Origin: an uncultured Bacilli bacterium | GTDB taxonomy: Bacteria; Bacillota_I; Bacilli_A; RF39; UBA660 | Direction of reading: 5' to 3' | Assembly (NCBI GenBank): GCA_944350415.1 | Contig: CALVOY010000039.1 | Location: 1 to 41,114, forward strand | Length of the DNA: 41,114 nt | In this document: positions 26,217 through 35,206 of the stretch, piece after piece | Layout: every line of letters begins with the position of its first letter | How positions within the stretch are numbered: the stretch's first letter is position 1 | Position numbers and translations under genes: made by a program | Notes under the pieces: generated by a model | Seen by the model: the letters and a program-made list of their open reading frames with translations, nothing else | Told to the model about the DNA's origin: nothing | The model's database searches: none

Positions 26217-28566
26217 AAAATTTGTAAGTGATTATGTTGATATAGATGTAGATATCAAAAAATTAGCGGAAGATATGACTAGTATTGGGAATGAATATGA
26301 TAATTGTGGTAAATTGATTCCCACTACGAAACTCATAATCGGTGAAGTAATAGAATGCATCGATCATCCTAATAGTGACCATCTTCATATCTGTAAAGTA
26401 AATATCGGAAACGAAGTACTTCAAATTATTTGTGGAGCCCCTAATGTTCGTACTGGTTTAAAAGTAATTGTGGCTCAAGACGGAACTGTTTTGCCTGGAG
26501 GAACGATTAAAAAAGGAATGATCCGTGGGGAAGAATCTAATGGTATGTTATGTGCAATGTCAGAGCTTGGTTTAGAACATAAATTTTTAACCGAAAAAGA
26601 TATCAATGGGATTCACGAATTACCAGAAGATGCTCCAGTAGGGGAAGATGCTATCCAATACTTAAACTTAGATGACGAGGTAATTGATTTTGAACTTACA
26701 TCCAATCGTGGTGATTTATTAAGTATTTTGGGAATGGCTTATGAAATTGGTGCCCTATACAATAAGAAGGTGAAAGATATCGATCTTAGCTTTACAGAAA
26801 ATCAAGAAGATATTCATGATTCTTTTGAAATAGATATTCAAACCGAAAATTGTCCTCTTTTTCTAGCTAAGAAAGTAAAAAATGTAAAAATTAAAGAAAG
26901 TCCTGATTTTATTAAAAATCGTTTGATTGCATCAGGTATTCGCCCGATTAATAATGTCGTAGATATTAGTAATTATGTTATGTTAGAAACCGGGCAACCC
27001 CTTCATTATTATGATAGTAATCGTTTAGGGAACCTACTAGTAGTTCGTATGGCTTATGAAGATGAAAAACTAGTTACTTTAGACTCTTGTGAGAGAACCT
27101 TATCTAGTAGCGATATTGTGATTGCCAATGATCATGAAGCAGTAGGATTAGCAGGGGTAATGGGAGGTCTTACAACTGAAATAGAAGAAGATACCAAAGA
27201 GATCATTATAGAATCGGCTATCTTTCATCCAACCTTGATTCGTAAAACTTCCAAGAAAATTTTAAGAAGTGAAGCTAGTAATCGTTTTGAAAAGGGCTTA
27301 GATCCTAAAAGAACTTATATGGCAATTTTAAGAAGTTGTCATTTACTAGAGAAGTATGCAGATGCTGAAATCGTCGGTGGAATGGTAGAACATAATGACT
27401 TAGATATGGATGATGAAGTAGTACCAATTACGGTTGAAAAAATCAATCAAGTATTGGGAATTACCCTGGACCAAGAAACAATATTAGATATTTTTACTCG
27501 CTTAGGATTTGCTTATCAAGCAGATAAGGATCAAATTTTAGTAACCGTTCCTACTAGAAGAACCGATATTTCGATTACGGAAGATTTAATCGAAGAAGTA
27601 GGTAGAATTTATGGGATAGATAATATTCCGGGAAAACAAATGATTCTTCCTTTAAAGCCCGGTTATGTAAACAAAGATAAGCGCATGATTCGTAACAAGT
27701 TAGCTTCTTTAGGTTTAAATGAAACTTTAAGCTATGCTTTAATCTCTGAAAAAGAAGTAAAAAAATATACACTAGATGAGTTTGAAATCGTCAAAGTACT
27801 GGATCCAATGAGTGAAGATCGCAATACTCTTCGTTACAGTTTGATTCCATCTTTAATGAATATATACGAATATAATAAGGCGAGAGGAAACAAGGATATT
27901 TGTATCTATGAGATTGGAAAAGGATTTAGCAAATTAGAAGGAGAATATCGGGAAGAAAATAAACTAGCTATTTTAATGACCGGTAATTATTCGTTAGGAC
28001 TACACCCTAAAAAAGTATCTTTTTATACTATAAAAGGGGTTTTAGAAGAATTGTTAGATTATTTGGGTTATCAAAATCGTTATAGTTTAAAAGTAGAAGA
28101 TATTCCTTTAGAGCTTCATCCTGGACAAAGTGCTTCCATTATTTTAAATAATGTAAAAATTGGTATGATTGGAAAAGTTCACCCTAGTGTTACCAAAGAA
28201 GATATTTATGTATTAGAAATTAATTTAGAAAAGTTATTTACATTCCGTGTAAAATCAATGCAATATAAAGAAATTTCCAAATTCCCAGGGATTTATAAAG
28301 ATGTTGCTTTCGTAATAGAAAAGAAAATTCCAGCTAGTGAGATTATGGCCGTGATTAAAAAAGAGGGTGGGAAACTTCTAAAAAATATTTCTATCTTTGA
28401 TGTATATGAGGGAGATAAAATTGGTGCAGATGAGAAATCAATTGCCTTCTCATTGATGTTCGAAGATGCTAGTAGAACTTTGAACGAAGAAGAAGTAATG
28501 GCAATCTTTAATAGAATTATAAAAGCAGTAGAAACAAAATTAAAAGCTAGAGTAAGAGATCACTAA
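26203..28566 (+). CDS. pheT: Phenylalanyl-tRNA synthetase beta subunit
   Basis: A 787-aa subunit. ATG 26203 is chosen because AAAGGA (26189-26194) is well spaced, and it overlaps pheS by 14 bases. Domains in order: B1 and the EMAP-like tRNA-binding domain (IIGEVIECIDHPNSDHLHIC), B3/B4 editing region (RPINNVVDISNYVMLETGQP), B5 and the class II-like fold. The C-terminal FDX-ACB anticodon domain begins near FPGIYKDVAFVIE. The stop codon lies within the operon terminator. Confidence 0.97.
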   Translation: MKLSRKFVSDYVDIDVDIKKLAEDMTSIGNEYDNCGKLIPTTKLIIGEVIECIDHPNSDHLHICKVNIGNEVLQIICGAPNVRTGLKVIVAQDGTVLPGGTIKKGMIRGEESNGMLCAMSELGLEHKFLTEKDINGIHELPEDAPVGEDAIQYLNLDDEVIDFELTSNRGDLLSILGMAYEIGALYNKKVKDIDLSFTENQEDIHDSFEIDIQTENCPLFLAKKVKNVKIKESPDFIKNRLIASGIRPINNVVDISNYVMLETGQPLHYYDSNRLGNLLVVRMAYEDEKLVTLDSCERTLSSSDIVIANDHEAVGLAGVMGGLTTEIEEDTKEIIIESAIFHPTLIRKTSKKILRSEASNRFEKGLDPKRTYMAILRSCHLLEKYADAEIVGGMVEHNDLDMDDEVVPITVEKINQVLGITLDQETILDIFTRLGFAYQADKDQILVTVPTRRTDISITEDLIEEVGRIYGIDNIPGKQMILPLKPGYVNKDKRMIRNKLASLGLNETLSYALISEKEVKKYTLDEFEIVKVLDPMSEDRNTLRYSLIPSLMNIYEYNKARGNKDICIYEIGKGFSKLEGEYREENKLAILMTGNYSLGLHPKKVSFYTIKGVLEELLDYLGYQNRYSLKVEDIPLELHPGQSASIILNNVKIGMIGKVHPSVTKEDIYVLEINLEKLFTFRVKSMQYKEISKFPGIYKDVAFVIEKKIPASEIMAVIKKEGGKLLKNISIFDVYEGDKIGADEKSIAFSLMFEDASRTLNEEEVMAIFNRIIKAVETKLKARVRDH

Positions 28567-28580
28567 TCTCTTGCTTTTTT
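28554..28580 (+). terminator. Terminator of the pheST operon
   Basis: AAGAGAT (28554-28560), CACTA loop, ATCTCTT (28566-28572), GC, then six T. Confidence 0.85.
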
Positions 28581-28608
28581 CTTTGGAGTGAAACCACTTT
28601 ATAGCGCC

Positions 28609-28637
28609 TTGACTGACTAGTGTATTTGCACTATAAT
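28609..28637 (+). promoter_or_regulatory. Promoter of the 36-aa membrane peptide gene
   Basis: TTGACT (28609-28614), a 17-base spacer, then TATAAT (28632-28637). This is one of the strongest promoter matches in the window. Confidence 0.78.
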
Positions 28638-28690
28638 TTTTAGTGTAGAATAATAGTAAAAAGAGAAAGACTAAGTAGTGGGAGGTCCCT

Positions 28691-28801
28691 ATGGCAAAGA
28701 AGAAGAACAAGAAACAAGTTCTATTAACAGTATTGGCCTTAATCAGTTTAGTGGCAATCACAGTAGGTGTAACATATTGGTATCAATTCCGGTATTTTTA
28801 G
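28691..28801 (+). CDS. Small membrane peptide, 36 aa
   Basis: A 36-residue peptide: basic start (MAKKKNKKQ), one TM helix (VLLTVLALISLVAITVGVT) and an aromatic end (YWYQFRYF). It has its own strong promoter and a GGGAGGTCC RBS, so it is very probably expressed even though it is too short for ordinary gene callers. No family recognised. Candidates include a small regulatory membrane peptide or a type I toxin-like peptide; neither is shown. Confidence 0.65.
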   Translation: MAKKKNKKQVLLTVLALISLVAITVGVTYWYQFRYF

Positions 28802-28879
28802 CTATGCCTACCAAACAAGTTTCGATAAATCATTCTGTATTGTGCTTACTCCTTCATATTAAATAAGTGTTATACTACT

Positions 28880-28906
28880 AAAGTCGTATATTTGATACGA
28901 CTTTTT
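28880..28906 (+). terminator. Terminator between the 36-aa peptide gene and ppaC
   Basis: A perfect 10-bp stem AAAGTCGTAT (28880-28889) / ATACGACTTT (28895-28904), ATTTG loop, T-run. A TATACT at 28871 just upstream leaves open a separate short transcript. Confidence 0.88.
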
Positions 28907-28947
28907 GTGAATTTTGTAAATTTTATAATTGTAAATTTCTGTAAATT
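28906..28947 (+). repeat. Short direct repeats TGTAAATT in the ppaC promoter region
   Basis: Three exact TGTAAATT copies (starting 28915, 28930, 28940) and one degenerate copy TGTGAATT (28906). The second overlaps the -35 box. They may be a regulator site or only AT-rich low complexity. Confidence 0.35.
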
Positions 28948-28957
28948 ATTGTATAAT
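28929..28957 (+). promoter_or_regulatory. ppaC promoter
   Basis: TTGTAA (28929-28934), a 17-base spacer, then TATAAT (28952-28957), 42 bases before the start codon. Confidence 0.7.
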
Positions 28958-28998
28958 TCAAGACAGTAGTTTTATATAGAAAAAGAGGTAATTTTATT

Positions 28999-30615
28999 AT
29001 GGAAAAGGTTTATATTTTTGGTCATCAAAAACCAGATACGGATTCTGTTACCAGTGCTATTAGTTTAGCTTATTTAAAAAATAAACTAGGAGTACATGCA
29101 GTACCAGCTAGATTAGGTGAAATTAACGATGAAACGAAATATGTTTTAGAGTATTTTAATGCTACAGCCCCTATGTTTATAGAGGATGTAAAATTACAAT
29201 TAAAAGATCTAAACTATCACAAAGATTATTATGTGAATCAAAATATATCCATTGGTGAAGCTTATCAATATATGACAGAGAAAGGAATTACGGGTATTCC
29301 TGTAGTCGATGATAATAAAAAATTTGTAGGATTAGTAACTGCAAAAACCATTTTCAAAGATTTAATCAACGGTGATTTTGGTTTTTTGCATACATCTTAC
29401 GATAATATTGTAAATACCTTAGAAGGAGAAGCTATTTTAAAATTCGATTCAGAAATTACAGGAAATATCATAGCTGCTGCCTATCGTAGTACTACGATAA
29501 TTAATAATGTACGCTTAGAAAAAGACCATATTTTAATTGTAGGAGATCGTCATAGTGTCATTGAATATGCAGTAATGTCCAAAGTCAAATTGCTGATTGT
29601 GGTAGGAGAGGGAGAAATCAAACCAGAACATTTAGAGATGGCTCAGAAAAATCAGGTAAATATTATTCGAACAAAATTTGATACATTCCGTACTACTAAG
29701 GTAATTGGCCTTGCTAATTATTTAAAAAATGTAATTCCAAACGATCGACCATATACATTTGATGAAGCTACCTATTATGATGATTTTGTAATAAAAACTA
29801 GTAAATTAAAACATAATAACTATCCAATCATAGGAAAAAACGATATTTGTAAGGGCTTGATTCGTATTACAGAAATTACTGATAAAAATCGAAAAAAAGT
29901 GATCTTAGTAGATCATAATGAATTAGAACAAAGTGCAGAAGGACTAGAAGAAGCTGAAATTATTGAGATTGTCGATCATCATAGAATTGGCAATATTTCT
30001 ACTAAAAATCCTATTAATTTTAGAACCATGTCTGTTGGTTCTACTAATACGATTATTTATCAAATGTACCAAGAAAATAACATCGAAATTCCAAAAGATA
30101 TTGCCGGACTTATGTTATCAGGTATTCTGTCTGATACATTAGCACTTACTAGTCCCACTACTACAGAAATGGACAAGCAAGTGGTACATGAATTAGCAGC
30201 TATTGTTGACATAGATTACCACCAATATGCTCTAGATATGTTCAAAGCAGGTACTTCTTTAAAAAATAAAACAATAGAGGAAATTGTAAATACCGATATC
30301 AAAGGATATTCTAGTGAGGATATTAACTTTGCAGTAAGCCAAGTATTTACACTGGATATAGATTCTGTTTTTACAAAAAAAGACGAGTACATACAATATA
30401 TTAATGAACTTGCGAAAAACCGTGATTATCGCTTAGTATTACTAGTAATTACAGATATTATTCGCAACGGCAGCTATTTACTATATACAGATGGATCTCA
30501 AGTAATTATCTCTGATGCGTTCGGATTTATAGATATGGAACAAGGACAATATATCGATGGCGTAGTTTCTAGAAAAAAACAAATTATTCCGGCCATTATG
30601 GAAGTGATTCGTTAG
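28999..30615 (+). CDS. ppaC: Mn-dependent family II inorganic pyrophosphatase with CBS-DRTGG insert
   Basis: A 538-aa DHH-superfamily pyrophosphatase. The metal ligands H9, D13 and D15 are in GHQKPDTDS, and VDHNE and IVDHHRIGN (DHH motif) follow the insert. A regulatory insert of about 240 residues contains CBS1 (GITGIPVVDDNKKFVGLVTA), a DRTGG-like domain (about 130-240) and CBS2 (NNYPIIGKND). This is the organisation of CBS-PPases, which are controlled by AMP/ADP and diadenosine polyphosphates in Clostridia. The following HipA-like gene starts 10 bases later and is probably cotranscribed. Confidence 0.95.
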   Translation: MEKVYIFGHQKPDTDSVTSAISLAYLKNKLGVHAVPARLGEINDETKYVLEYFNATAPMFIEDVKLQLKDLNYHKDYYVNQNISIGEAYQYMTEKGITGIPVVDDNKKFVGLVTAKTIFKDLINGDFGFLHTSYDNIVNTLEGEAILKFDSEITGNIIAAAYRSTTIINNVRLEKDHILIVGDRHSVIEYAVMSKVKLLIVVGEGEIKPEHLEMAQKNQVNIIRTKFDTFRTTKVIGLANYLKNVIPNDRPYTFDEATYYDDFVIKTSKLKHNNYPIIGKNDICKGLIRITEITDKNRKKVILVDHNELEQSAEGLEEAEIIEIVDHHRIGNISTKNPINFRTMSVGSTNTIIYQMYQENNIEIPKDIAGLMLSGILSDTLALTSPTTTEMDKQVVHELAAIVDIDYHQYALDMFKAGTSLKNKTIEEIVNTDIKGYSSEDINFAVSQVFTLDIDSVFTKKDEYIQYINELAKNRDYRLVLLVITDIIRNGSYLLYTDGSQVIISDAFGFIDMEQGQYIDGVVSRKKQIIPAIMEVIR

Positions 30616-30625
30616 AGGATTCTAT

Positions 30626-31471
30626 ATGGCAAAAATGATAACTTCACTCACTCCTTATACTCCGACTAATATAGAGATAAATCACTGGAATCTAAATCCA
30701 TATGATACACCTTTATTAGTGCAGAAAGATGGCGACTTATATTTTATAAAAGAAACCAATTTGTTCTTATATCTAAATGCTAAGATTGTGGAATATTTAG
30801 CCCACTGGATTCATTTAGAATGTAGTAAAACCATGCTCCATCAAGAAAATAATGAATTATATTGTTTATCTCAAAATTTTTATACATATAAAGAAGGGAA
30901 CTTTGATTTAATCTCTAACATTTTTGACTATAATTATCTTACAGATGCGGAAGTTTATAGTTTTATAGGAGGAGAAGTATTAAGAGACACCTTTTATGAA
31001 AACAACAATTTAGTAGATGTTGGATTACAAGAGTTCTTCCATCTATTTCCAAAAGCCAATAAAACAGATTTTTTTAAAATGATTGCTTTAGATATCTATA
31101 CAGGACAGTGGGATAGAAATGGAAGTAATATTCAAATAAATACAGAATCGGGAGATTTAGCTCCTTTGTATGATAATGATAGATGCTATTTAGAAAGAGA
31201 TTACCTGAAATACTATGATGCTAGAAATCAAAAAGTGGATCTTTATAGAAGCCCCTTTCTAGTTATAGCCAAAAGAGAACAATCCCTTTTTCGACTTTTA
31301 GAAAAATATCCCTATTGTTTATCTGTTTTTCAAAAATTATTAGAATCTGATTTATATAAGATTATAGGGCAAATTTTAGAAAAGGATGCGTTGTCCCTTT
31401 CTGTTCTAGATTTAGAACAATATTTAAGAGAAGAAGAAAAAACCAAAGCCCTTTTACGAAAAATAATTTAA
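30626..31471 (+). CDS. Stand-alone HipA-like protein kinase
   Basis: A 281-aa protein with a HipA_C/CtkA-type kinase core. A possible ATP-binding Lys lies in LYFIKET (K42). The catalytic loop is DIYTGQWDRNGSNIQI (D163-R-N, N168) and the metal-binding loop LAPLYDND (D183). It is much shorter than E. coli HipA (~440 aa) and lacks the HipA N-terminal subdomain. No HipB-like helix-turn-helix partner lies beside it. It follows ppaC by 10 bases with a GAGG RBS. The role could be regulatory phosphorylation or a single-gene toxin; both are inference. Confidence 0.65.
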   Translation: MAKMITSLTPYTPTNIEINHWNLNPYDTPLLVQKDGDLYFIKETNLFLYLNAKIVEYLAHWIHLECSKTMLHQENNELYCLSQNFYTYKEGNFDLISNIFDYNYLTDAEVYSFIGGEVLRDTFYENNNLVDVGLQEFFHLFPKANKTDFFKMIALDIYTGQWDRNGSNIQINTESGDLAPLYDNDRCYLERDYLKYYDARNQKVDLYRSPFLVIAKREQSLFRLLEKYPYCLSVFQKLLESDLYKIIGQILEKDALSLSVLDLEQYLREEEKTKALLRKII

Positions 31472-31500
31472 GATATAAATATCCTGTCAAAAAAGAAATA

Positions 31501-31509
31501 TGGTATAAT
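31501..31509 (+). promoter_or_regulatory. Extended -10 promoter of uppP
   Basis: TGG-TATAAT (31501-31509), 58 bases before uppP. There is no good -35, which suits an extended -10 promoter. Confidence 0.55.
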
Positions 31510-31566
31510 ATAATAGAAAAGATATTAAGATAGGTTTATAGAGAATAGATAGGAGGACAAATAATT

Positions 31567-32382
31567 ATGGATATTGGTGTTATTATACTAGCAATCATCC
31601 AAGGAATTGCAGAGTTTTTACCAATCTCATCTAGCGCTCACTTGATCATCTTTAGAGATTTATTTGGTATAGGAGCTAATAGTGTTAGTGGAGATTTAGC
31701 ACTTGCTTTTGATATTGCTTTGCATTTTGGTACTTTACTAGCAATCGGCGTTTATTTCTTTAAAGATTTTTGGAATATGGTACTAGCTGGTGTGACTAAG
31801 GGTGTAAAAAACAAAGATGGAAAACTATTTTGGTATATTGTAGTCGCTACTATTCCTGCTGCGATTGTAGGAGTGCTTTTAGAAGAAGTAATTGAGAATG
31901 CTATTAGAAGTAATTTTATTTTAATTGGTAGTGCTCTGATAGTGATGGGTATTATTATTTATCTGGTCGACAAATATTTTAAACAAAAGAAAGAACTAGA
32001 TAAAATGACTATAAAAGATGCTATATTGATTGGATGTAGTCAAGTATTTGCTTTGATTCCAGGATTTAGTAGAAGTGGAACTACAATTGCTGCTGCTAGA
32101 GCTTTAAAACTAAAAAGAGAGGATGCGGCAAAGTTTTCTTTCTATTTATCCGCTCCAGTAGTATTAGGTGCAGTAGTGTTATCTATCTTTGATCAAACAA
32201 CGATAGCTGCCATTACTAGTAATTTAAGTGTTTTTGCGATTGGAGTAGGAGTTGCCTTTATTTCAGGACTTCTATGTATTGAGTTTTTACTTCATTATAT
32301 CAAAAAGCATGACTTTAAATTATTTATGTGGTACCGAGTAGCACTTGGAACAGTTGTCATCATATATACTTTAATAAAATAG
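31567..32382 (+). CDS. uppP: Undecaprenyl-diphosphatase UppP
   Basis: A 271-aa polytopic BacA/UppP that recycles the peptidoglycan carrier lipid by dephosphorylating undecaprenyl pyrophosphate. Both signature loops are intact: GIAEFLPISSSAHLII (E16 onward) and ALIPGFSRSGTTIAAARAL. About seven TM helices are seen. RBS GGAGG. It confers bacitracin tolerance in other bacteria. ZIP follows by 10 bases. Confidence 0.95.
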   Translation: MDIGVIILAIIQGIAEFLPISSSAHLIIFRDLFGIGANSVSGDLALAFDIALHFGTLLAIGVYFFKDFWNMVLAGVTKGVKNKDGKLFWYIVVATIPAAIVGVLLEEVIENAIRSNFILIGSALIVMGIIIYLVDKYFKQKKELDKMTIKDAILIGCSQVFALIPGFSRSGTTIAAARALKLKREDAAKFSFYLSAPVVLGAVVLSIFDQTTIAAITSNLSVFAIGVGVAFISGLLCIEFLLHYIKKHDFKLFMWYRVALGTVVIIYTLIK

Positions 32383-32392
32383 GAGAGTTTTT

Positions 32393-33151
32393 ATGGGATT
32401 GTTATTAACATTAGTTTTAGGAATTTTTATTATATTAGGCGCAGTGATTGTTTTTCTTACAAAAAATAATGATAAATTTGTTCAGTTTTCTATTAGTTTA
32501 GCTTTTGGTGTTATGATCATGTTAATTTTCTTTGATTTATTACCAGAAGCTTATGAAGTGGTTGACCATGGAAATGTGATTTATAATATTATTTATATTT
32601 TGGTTGGTACAGCGATTGGCTTTTTATTATTGAAAGTATTAGATCATTTTATACCAGATCATGATGATGACCATACAACAAAAAAAGATGATGACAAGAA
32701 TTTAAAGCACATTGGACTAGTTTCTAGTATTGCTTTAGTAATTCATAATATTGTAGAAGGTATGGCAATTTATCTACTCGTAACTTCTGATTTAAAAGCG
32801 GGACTTATGGCTTGCATTGGTGTAGGACTTCATAATATACCTTTAGGTATGGTGATTGCTGCTACTTTCTATAAATCCAATCAAAATAAAAAGCACACGA
32901 TGTTCATTATTTTAGGAATCTCACTTTCTACATTTTTAGGTGGTTTATTTATCCATTTATTCAACTTATCTAATATTATGGAATTATTAGAAAGTATTTC
33001 TCTTACATTAACTATAGGTATGTTAGTATATATTTTAACGCAAGAATTATTACCAAAAATTATTCATAGTAAAGAGAAGAAAATAACAGCAACTGGTGTT
33101 GGCTTAGGTGTTTTATTATTAGTGGTTACTTTATTTATACATGTGCATTAA
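32393..33151 (+). CDS. ZIP family divalent metal transporter
   Basis: A 252-aa polytopic protein with about eight TM helices and a His/Asp-rich cytoplasmic loop (DHFIPDHDDDHTTKKDDD). The ZIP signature helices are present: HNIVEGMA (TM4) and GVGLHNIPLGMVIA (TM5), which hold the metal ligands. It is expected to import zinc, possibly iron or manganese. It shares an operon with uppP. No clear terminator follows. Confidence 0.88.
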   Translation: MGLLLTLVLGIFIILGAVIVFLTKNNDKFVQFSISLAFGVMIMLIFFDLLPEAYEVVDHGNVIYNIIYILVGTAIGFLLLKVLDHFIPDHDDDHTTKKDDDKNLKHIGLVSSIALVIHNIVEGMAIYLLVTSDLKAGLMACIGVGLHNIPLGMVIAATFYKSNQNKKHTMFIILGISLSTFLGGLFIHLFNLSNIMELLESISLTLTIGMLVYILTQELLPKIIHSKEKKITATGVGLGVLLLVVTLFIHVH

Positions 33152-33297
33152 TAAAGATTTTATAATTTTTTAGAAATGATCTTTCAAATTTCCAACTGAT
33201 TTGATTAGAATTATGAAAAAATGTCATTTTACAGTATCCAAGATGACTTGATCCAACTATAAATCTATTTATAAAAGAGACTCACAGAAAGCTCTAG

Positions 33298-33327
33298 AAA
33301 AAGTACTATTAAACTAGTGCTTTTTTT
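33298..33327 (+). terminator. Terminator upstream of lepA
   Basis: AAAAAGTACTA (33298-33308) pairs with TAGTGCTTTTT (33315-33325) with one G-U, then more T. It could end the uppP-ZIP transcript or a short leader from a possible promoter at 33248-33275 (TTGATC, 16-base spacer, TATAAA). Confidence 0.8.
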
Positions 33328-33335
33328 GATATAAT
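33327..33335 (+). promoter_or_regulatory. Extended -10 promoter of lepA
   Basis: TGA-TATAAT (33327-33335), starting on the last T of the terminator and 25 bases before the lepA ATG. Confidence 0.55.
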
Positions 33336-33359
33336 GGAGGAAGTAAAAGGGTGATATAC

Positions 33360-35156
33360 ATGAAACAACAAAATATTCGTAACTTTTCAATTATTGCACA
33401 TATTGATCATGGTAAAAGCACATTGGCAGACCGATTATTAGAAGAGACAGGTGCGTTAGAAAAACGAGAACTAAAAGAACAGACCTTAGATTCTATGGAT
33501 ATTGAAAGAGAAAGAGGTATTACTATTAAATTAAATGCAGTAGAACTTACTTACCATTACCACGATGAAGACTATATCTTACATTTAATTGATACTCCGG
33601 GGCATGTTGACTTTTCTTATGAAGTTAGCCGTAGTTTAGCAGCTTGTGAAGGAGCTTTACTAGTAGTAGATGCTGCACAAGGAATTGAAGCGCAAACCTT
33701 AGCCAATCTTTATTTAGCTCTAGAACATGATCTTACCATTATTCCTGTAATTAATAAAATTGATCTACCAAATGCAGACCCTGAAAAAGTAAAACAAGAA
33801 TTAATCGATGCTATTGGCTTTTCTTCTGACGAATTTATTTTTACCAGCGCAAAAACTGGAGAAGGAATTCCTGAATTATTAAATGCTATTATCGAAAGAA
33901 TACCGGCACCAAAAGGGGAAAAAGAAAAACCGCTACAAGCACTAATCTTTGATAGCTTTTTCGATTCCTATCGTGGAGTCATTATTTCATGTCGAATGGT
34001 AGAAGGGACCTTACAAAAAGGGGATAAGATTCGTTTGATGGAAACAGGAGCTGTTTATGATGTTGTAGAACTTGGAGTAATGACACCTAAGGAAATCAAA
34101 AAAGATAAATTAGTAGCTGGCGAAGTAGGATTTATTGCAGCAAGCATTAAAGATATTTCTCAAGTAAAAGTAGGGGATACGATTACGCATGATGATTTTC
34201 CAGCATCTACTCCATTACCAGGATATCAACCTATGAAATCGATGGTATTTTGTGGAATTTATCCTATTGAAGCTAATAAATTTGAGGATCTAAGAGAAGC
34301 GTTAGAAAAATTAAAATTAAATGATGCCTCCCTTGTATTCGAGCCAGAAACTAGTCAGGCTTTAGGTTTTGGCTTCCGTTGCGGTTTCTTAGGATTACTG
34401 CATATGGAAATTATCGAAGAAAGAGTAGAGCGTGAATTTGGAATTGATATTATCGCAACATCTCCCAGTGTAATCTACGAAGTAGAACTTACAGATCATA
34501 GTATTGTGATGATTGATTCTCCAAGTATGCTTCCCGATAGACAAAAAATAGCTAGTATAAAAGAACCTTATATTAAGACCAATATCTTTTCTCCTAGTGA
34601 ATATATAGGGCCTATTATGGAATTATGTCAAAATAAACGAGGTACTTATATCAGTATGGAATACTTAGATAAAACTAGAGTGAATATCCATTATGAAATC
34701 CCTCTTTCAGAAATCGTTTATGATTTTTTTGATAAATTGAAGTCTTATACCAAAGGTTATGCTTCGTTTGATTATGAGCTAATTGGTTATAAAGAAAGCA
34801 ATTTGGTTAAAATGGATATTTTACTAAATGGAGAAATTGTAGATGCCTTAAGTGTAATCGTTCATAAAGATTTTGCTTACCAACGAGGAAAAGCTGTAGT
34901 AGAAGCTTTAAAGGAGTTGATCCCAAGACAGATGTTTGAAGTTCCGATTCAAGCATCGATTGGTAGTCATGTCATTGCTCGTACCGATATCAAAGCCCTT
35001 CGTAAAAATGTTTTAGCAAAATGTTATGGTGGTGATATCACTAGAAAAAGAAAACTTTTAGAAAAGCAAAAAGAAGGTAAAAAAAGAATGAAACAAATTG
35101 GTCGAGTAGAAGTACCACAAGAAGCCTTCTTAGCAGTATTAAAAATGGAGGATTAA
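33360..35156 (+). CDS. lepA: Elongation factor 4 (LepA)
   Basis: A 598-aa translational GTPase. ATG 33360 follows AAAGGGTGAT; the in-frame GTG at 33351 lies inside that RBS. G1 is [16 protein letters not shown]2 is RERGITIK, G3 is [12 protein letters not shown] and G4 is NKIDLPNAD. The LepA-specific C-terminal domain includes [20 protein letters not shown]. Known roles are in ribosome biogenesis and back-translocation. The lepA-hemW neighbourhood is common in Firmicutes. Confidence 0.97.
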   Translation: MKQQNIRNFSIIAHIDHGKSTLADRLLEETGALEKRELKEQTLDSMDIERERGITIKLNAVELTYHYHDEDYILHLIDTPGHVDFSYEVSRSLAACEGALLVVDAAQGIEAQTLANLYLALEHDLTIIPVINKIDLPNADPEKVKQELIDAIGFSSDEFIFTSAKTGEGIPELLNAIIERIPAPKGEKEKPLQALIFDSFFDSYRGVIISCRMVEGTLQKGDKIRLMETGAVYDVVELGVMTPKEIKKDKLVAGEVGFIAASIKDISQVKVGDTITHDDFPASTPLPGYQPMKSMVFCGIYPIEANKFEDLREALEKLKLNDASLVFEPETSQALGFGFRCGFLGLLHMEIIEERVEREFGIDIIATSPSVIYEVELTDHSIVMIDSPSMLPDRQKIASIKEPYIKTNIFSPSEYIGPIMELCQNKRGTYISMEYLDKTRVNIHYEIPLSEIVYDFFDKLKSYTKGYASFDYELIGYKESNLVKMDILLNGEIVDALSVIVHKDFAYQRGKAVVEALKELIPRQMFEVPIQASIGSHVIARTDIKALRKNVLAKCYGGDITRKRKLLEKQKEGKKRMKQIGRVEVPQEAFLAVLKMED

Positions 35157-35158
35157 AG

Positions 35159-35206
35159 ATGGCAGCAAATATAAAAAATCCAGAAGAAAGAAAAAGAAGA
35201 AAATGA
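35159..35206 (+). CDS. 15-codon leader ORF between lepA and hemW
   Basis: The ATG at 35159 has the best RBS in the junction (TGGAGGAT, 6-base spacing) and encodes MAANIKNPEERKRRK. Its TGA overlaps the hemW start (ATGA). The hemW ATG itself has only a purine-rich stretch upstream, so the small ORF probably couples hemW translation to that of lepA. Alternatively it is a remnant of a longer small basic protein gene. Confidence 0.5.
   Translation: MAANIKNPEERKRRK

Noticed and set aside
28804-28866. 20-aa ORF after the 36-aa peptide gene
   Set aside because: No RBS, unremarkable sequence, and it runs towards the terminator; likely chance.
33152-33247. Possible riboswitch or RNA gene downstream of the ZIP transporter
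   Set aside because: No recognisable conserved RNA motif and only weak pairing; nothing supported in this stretch.
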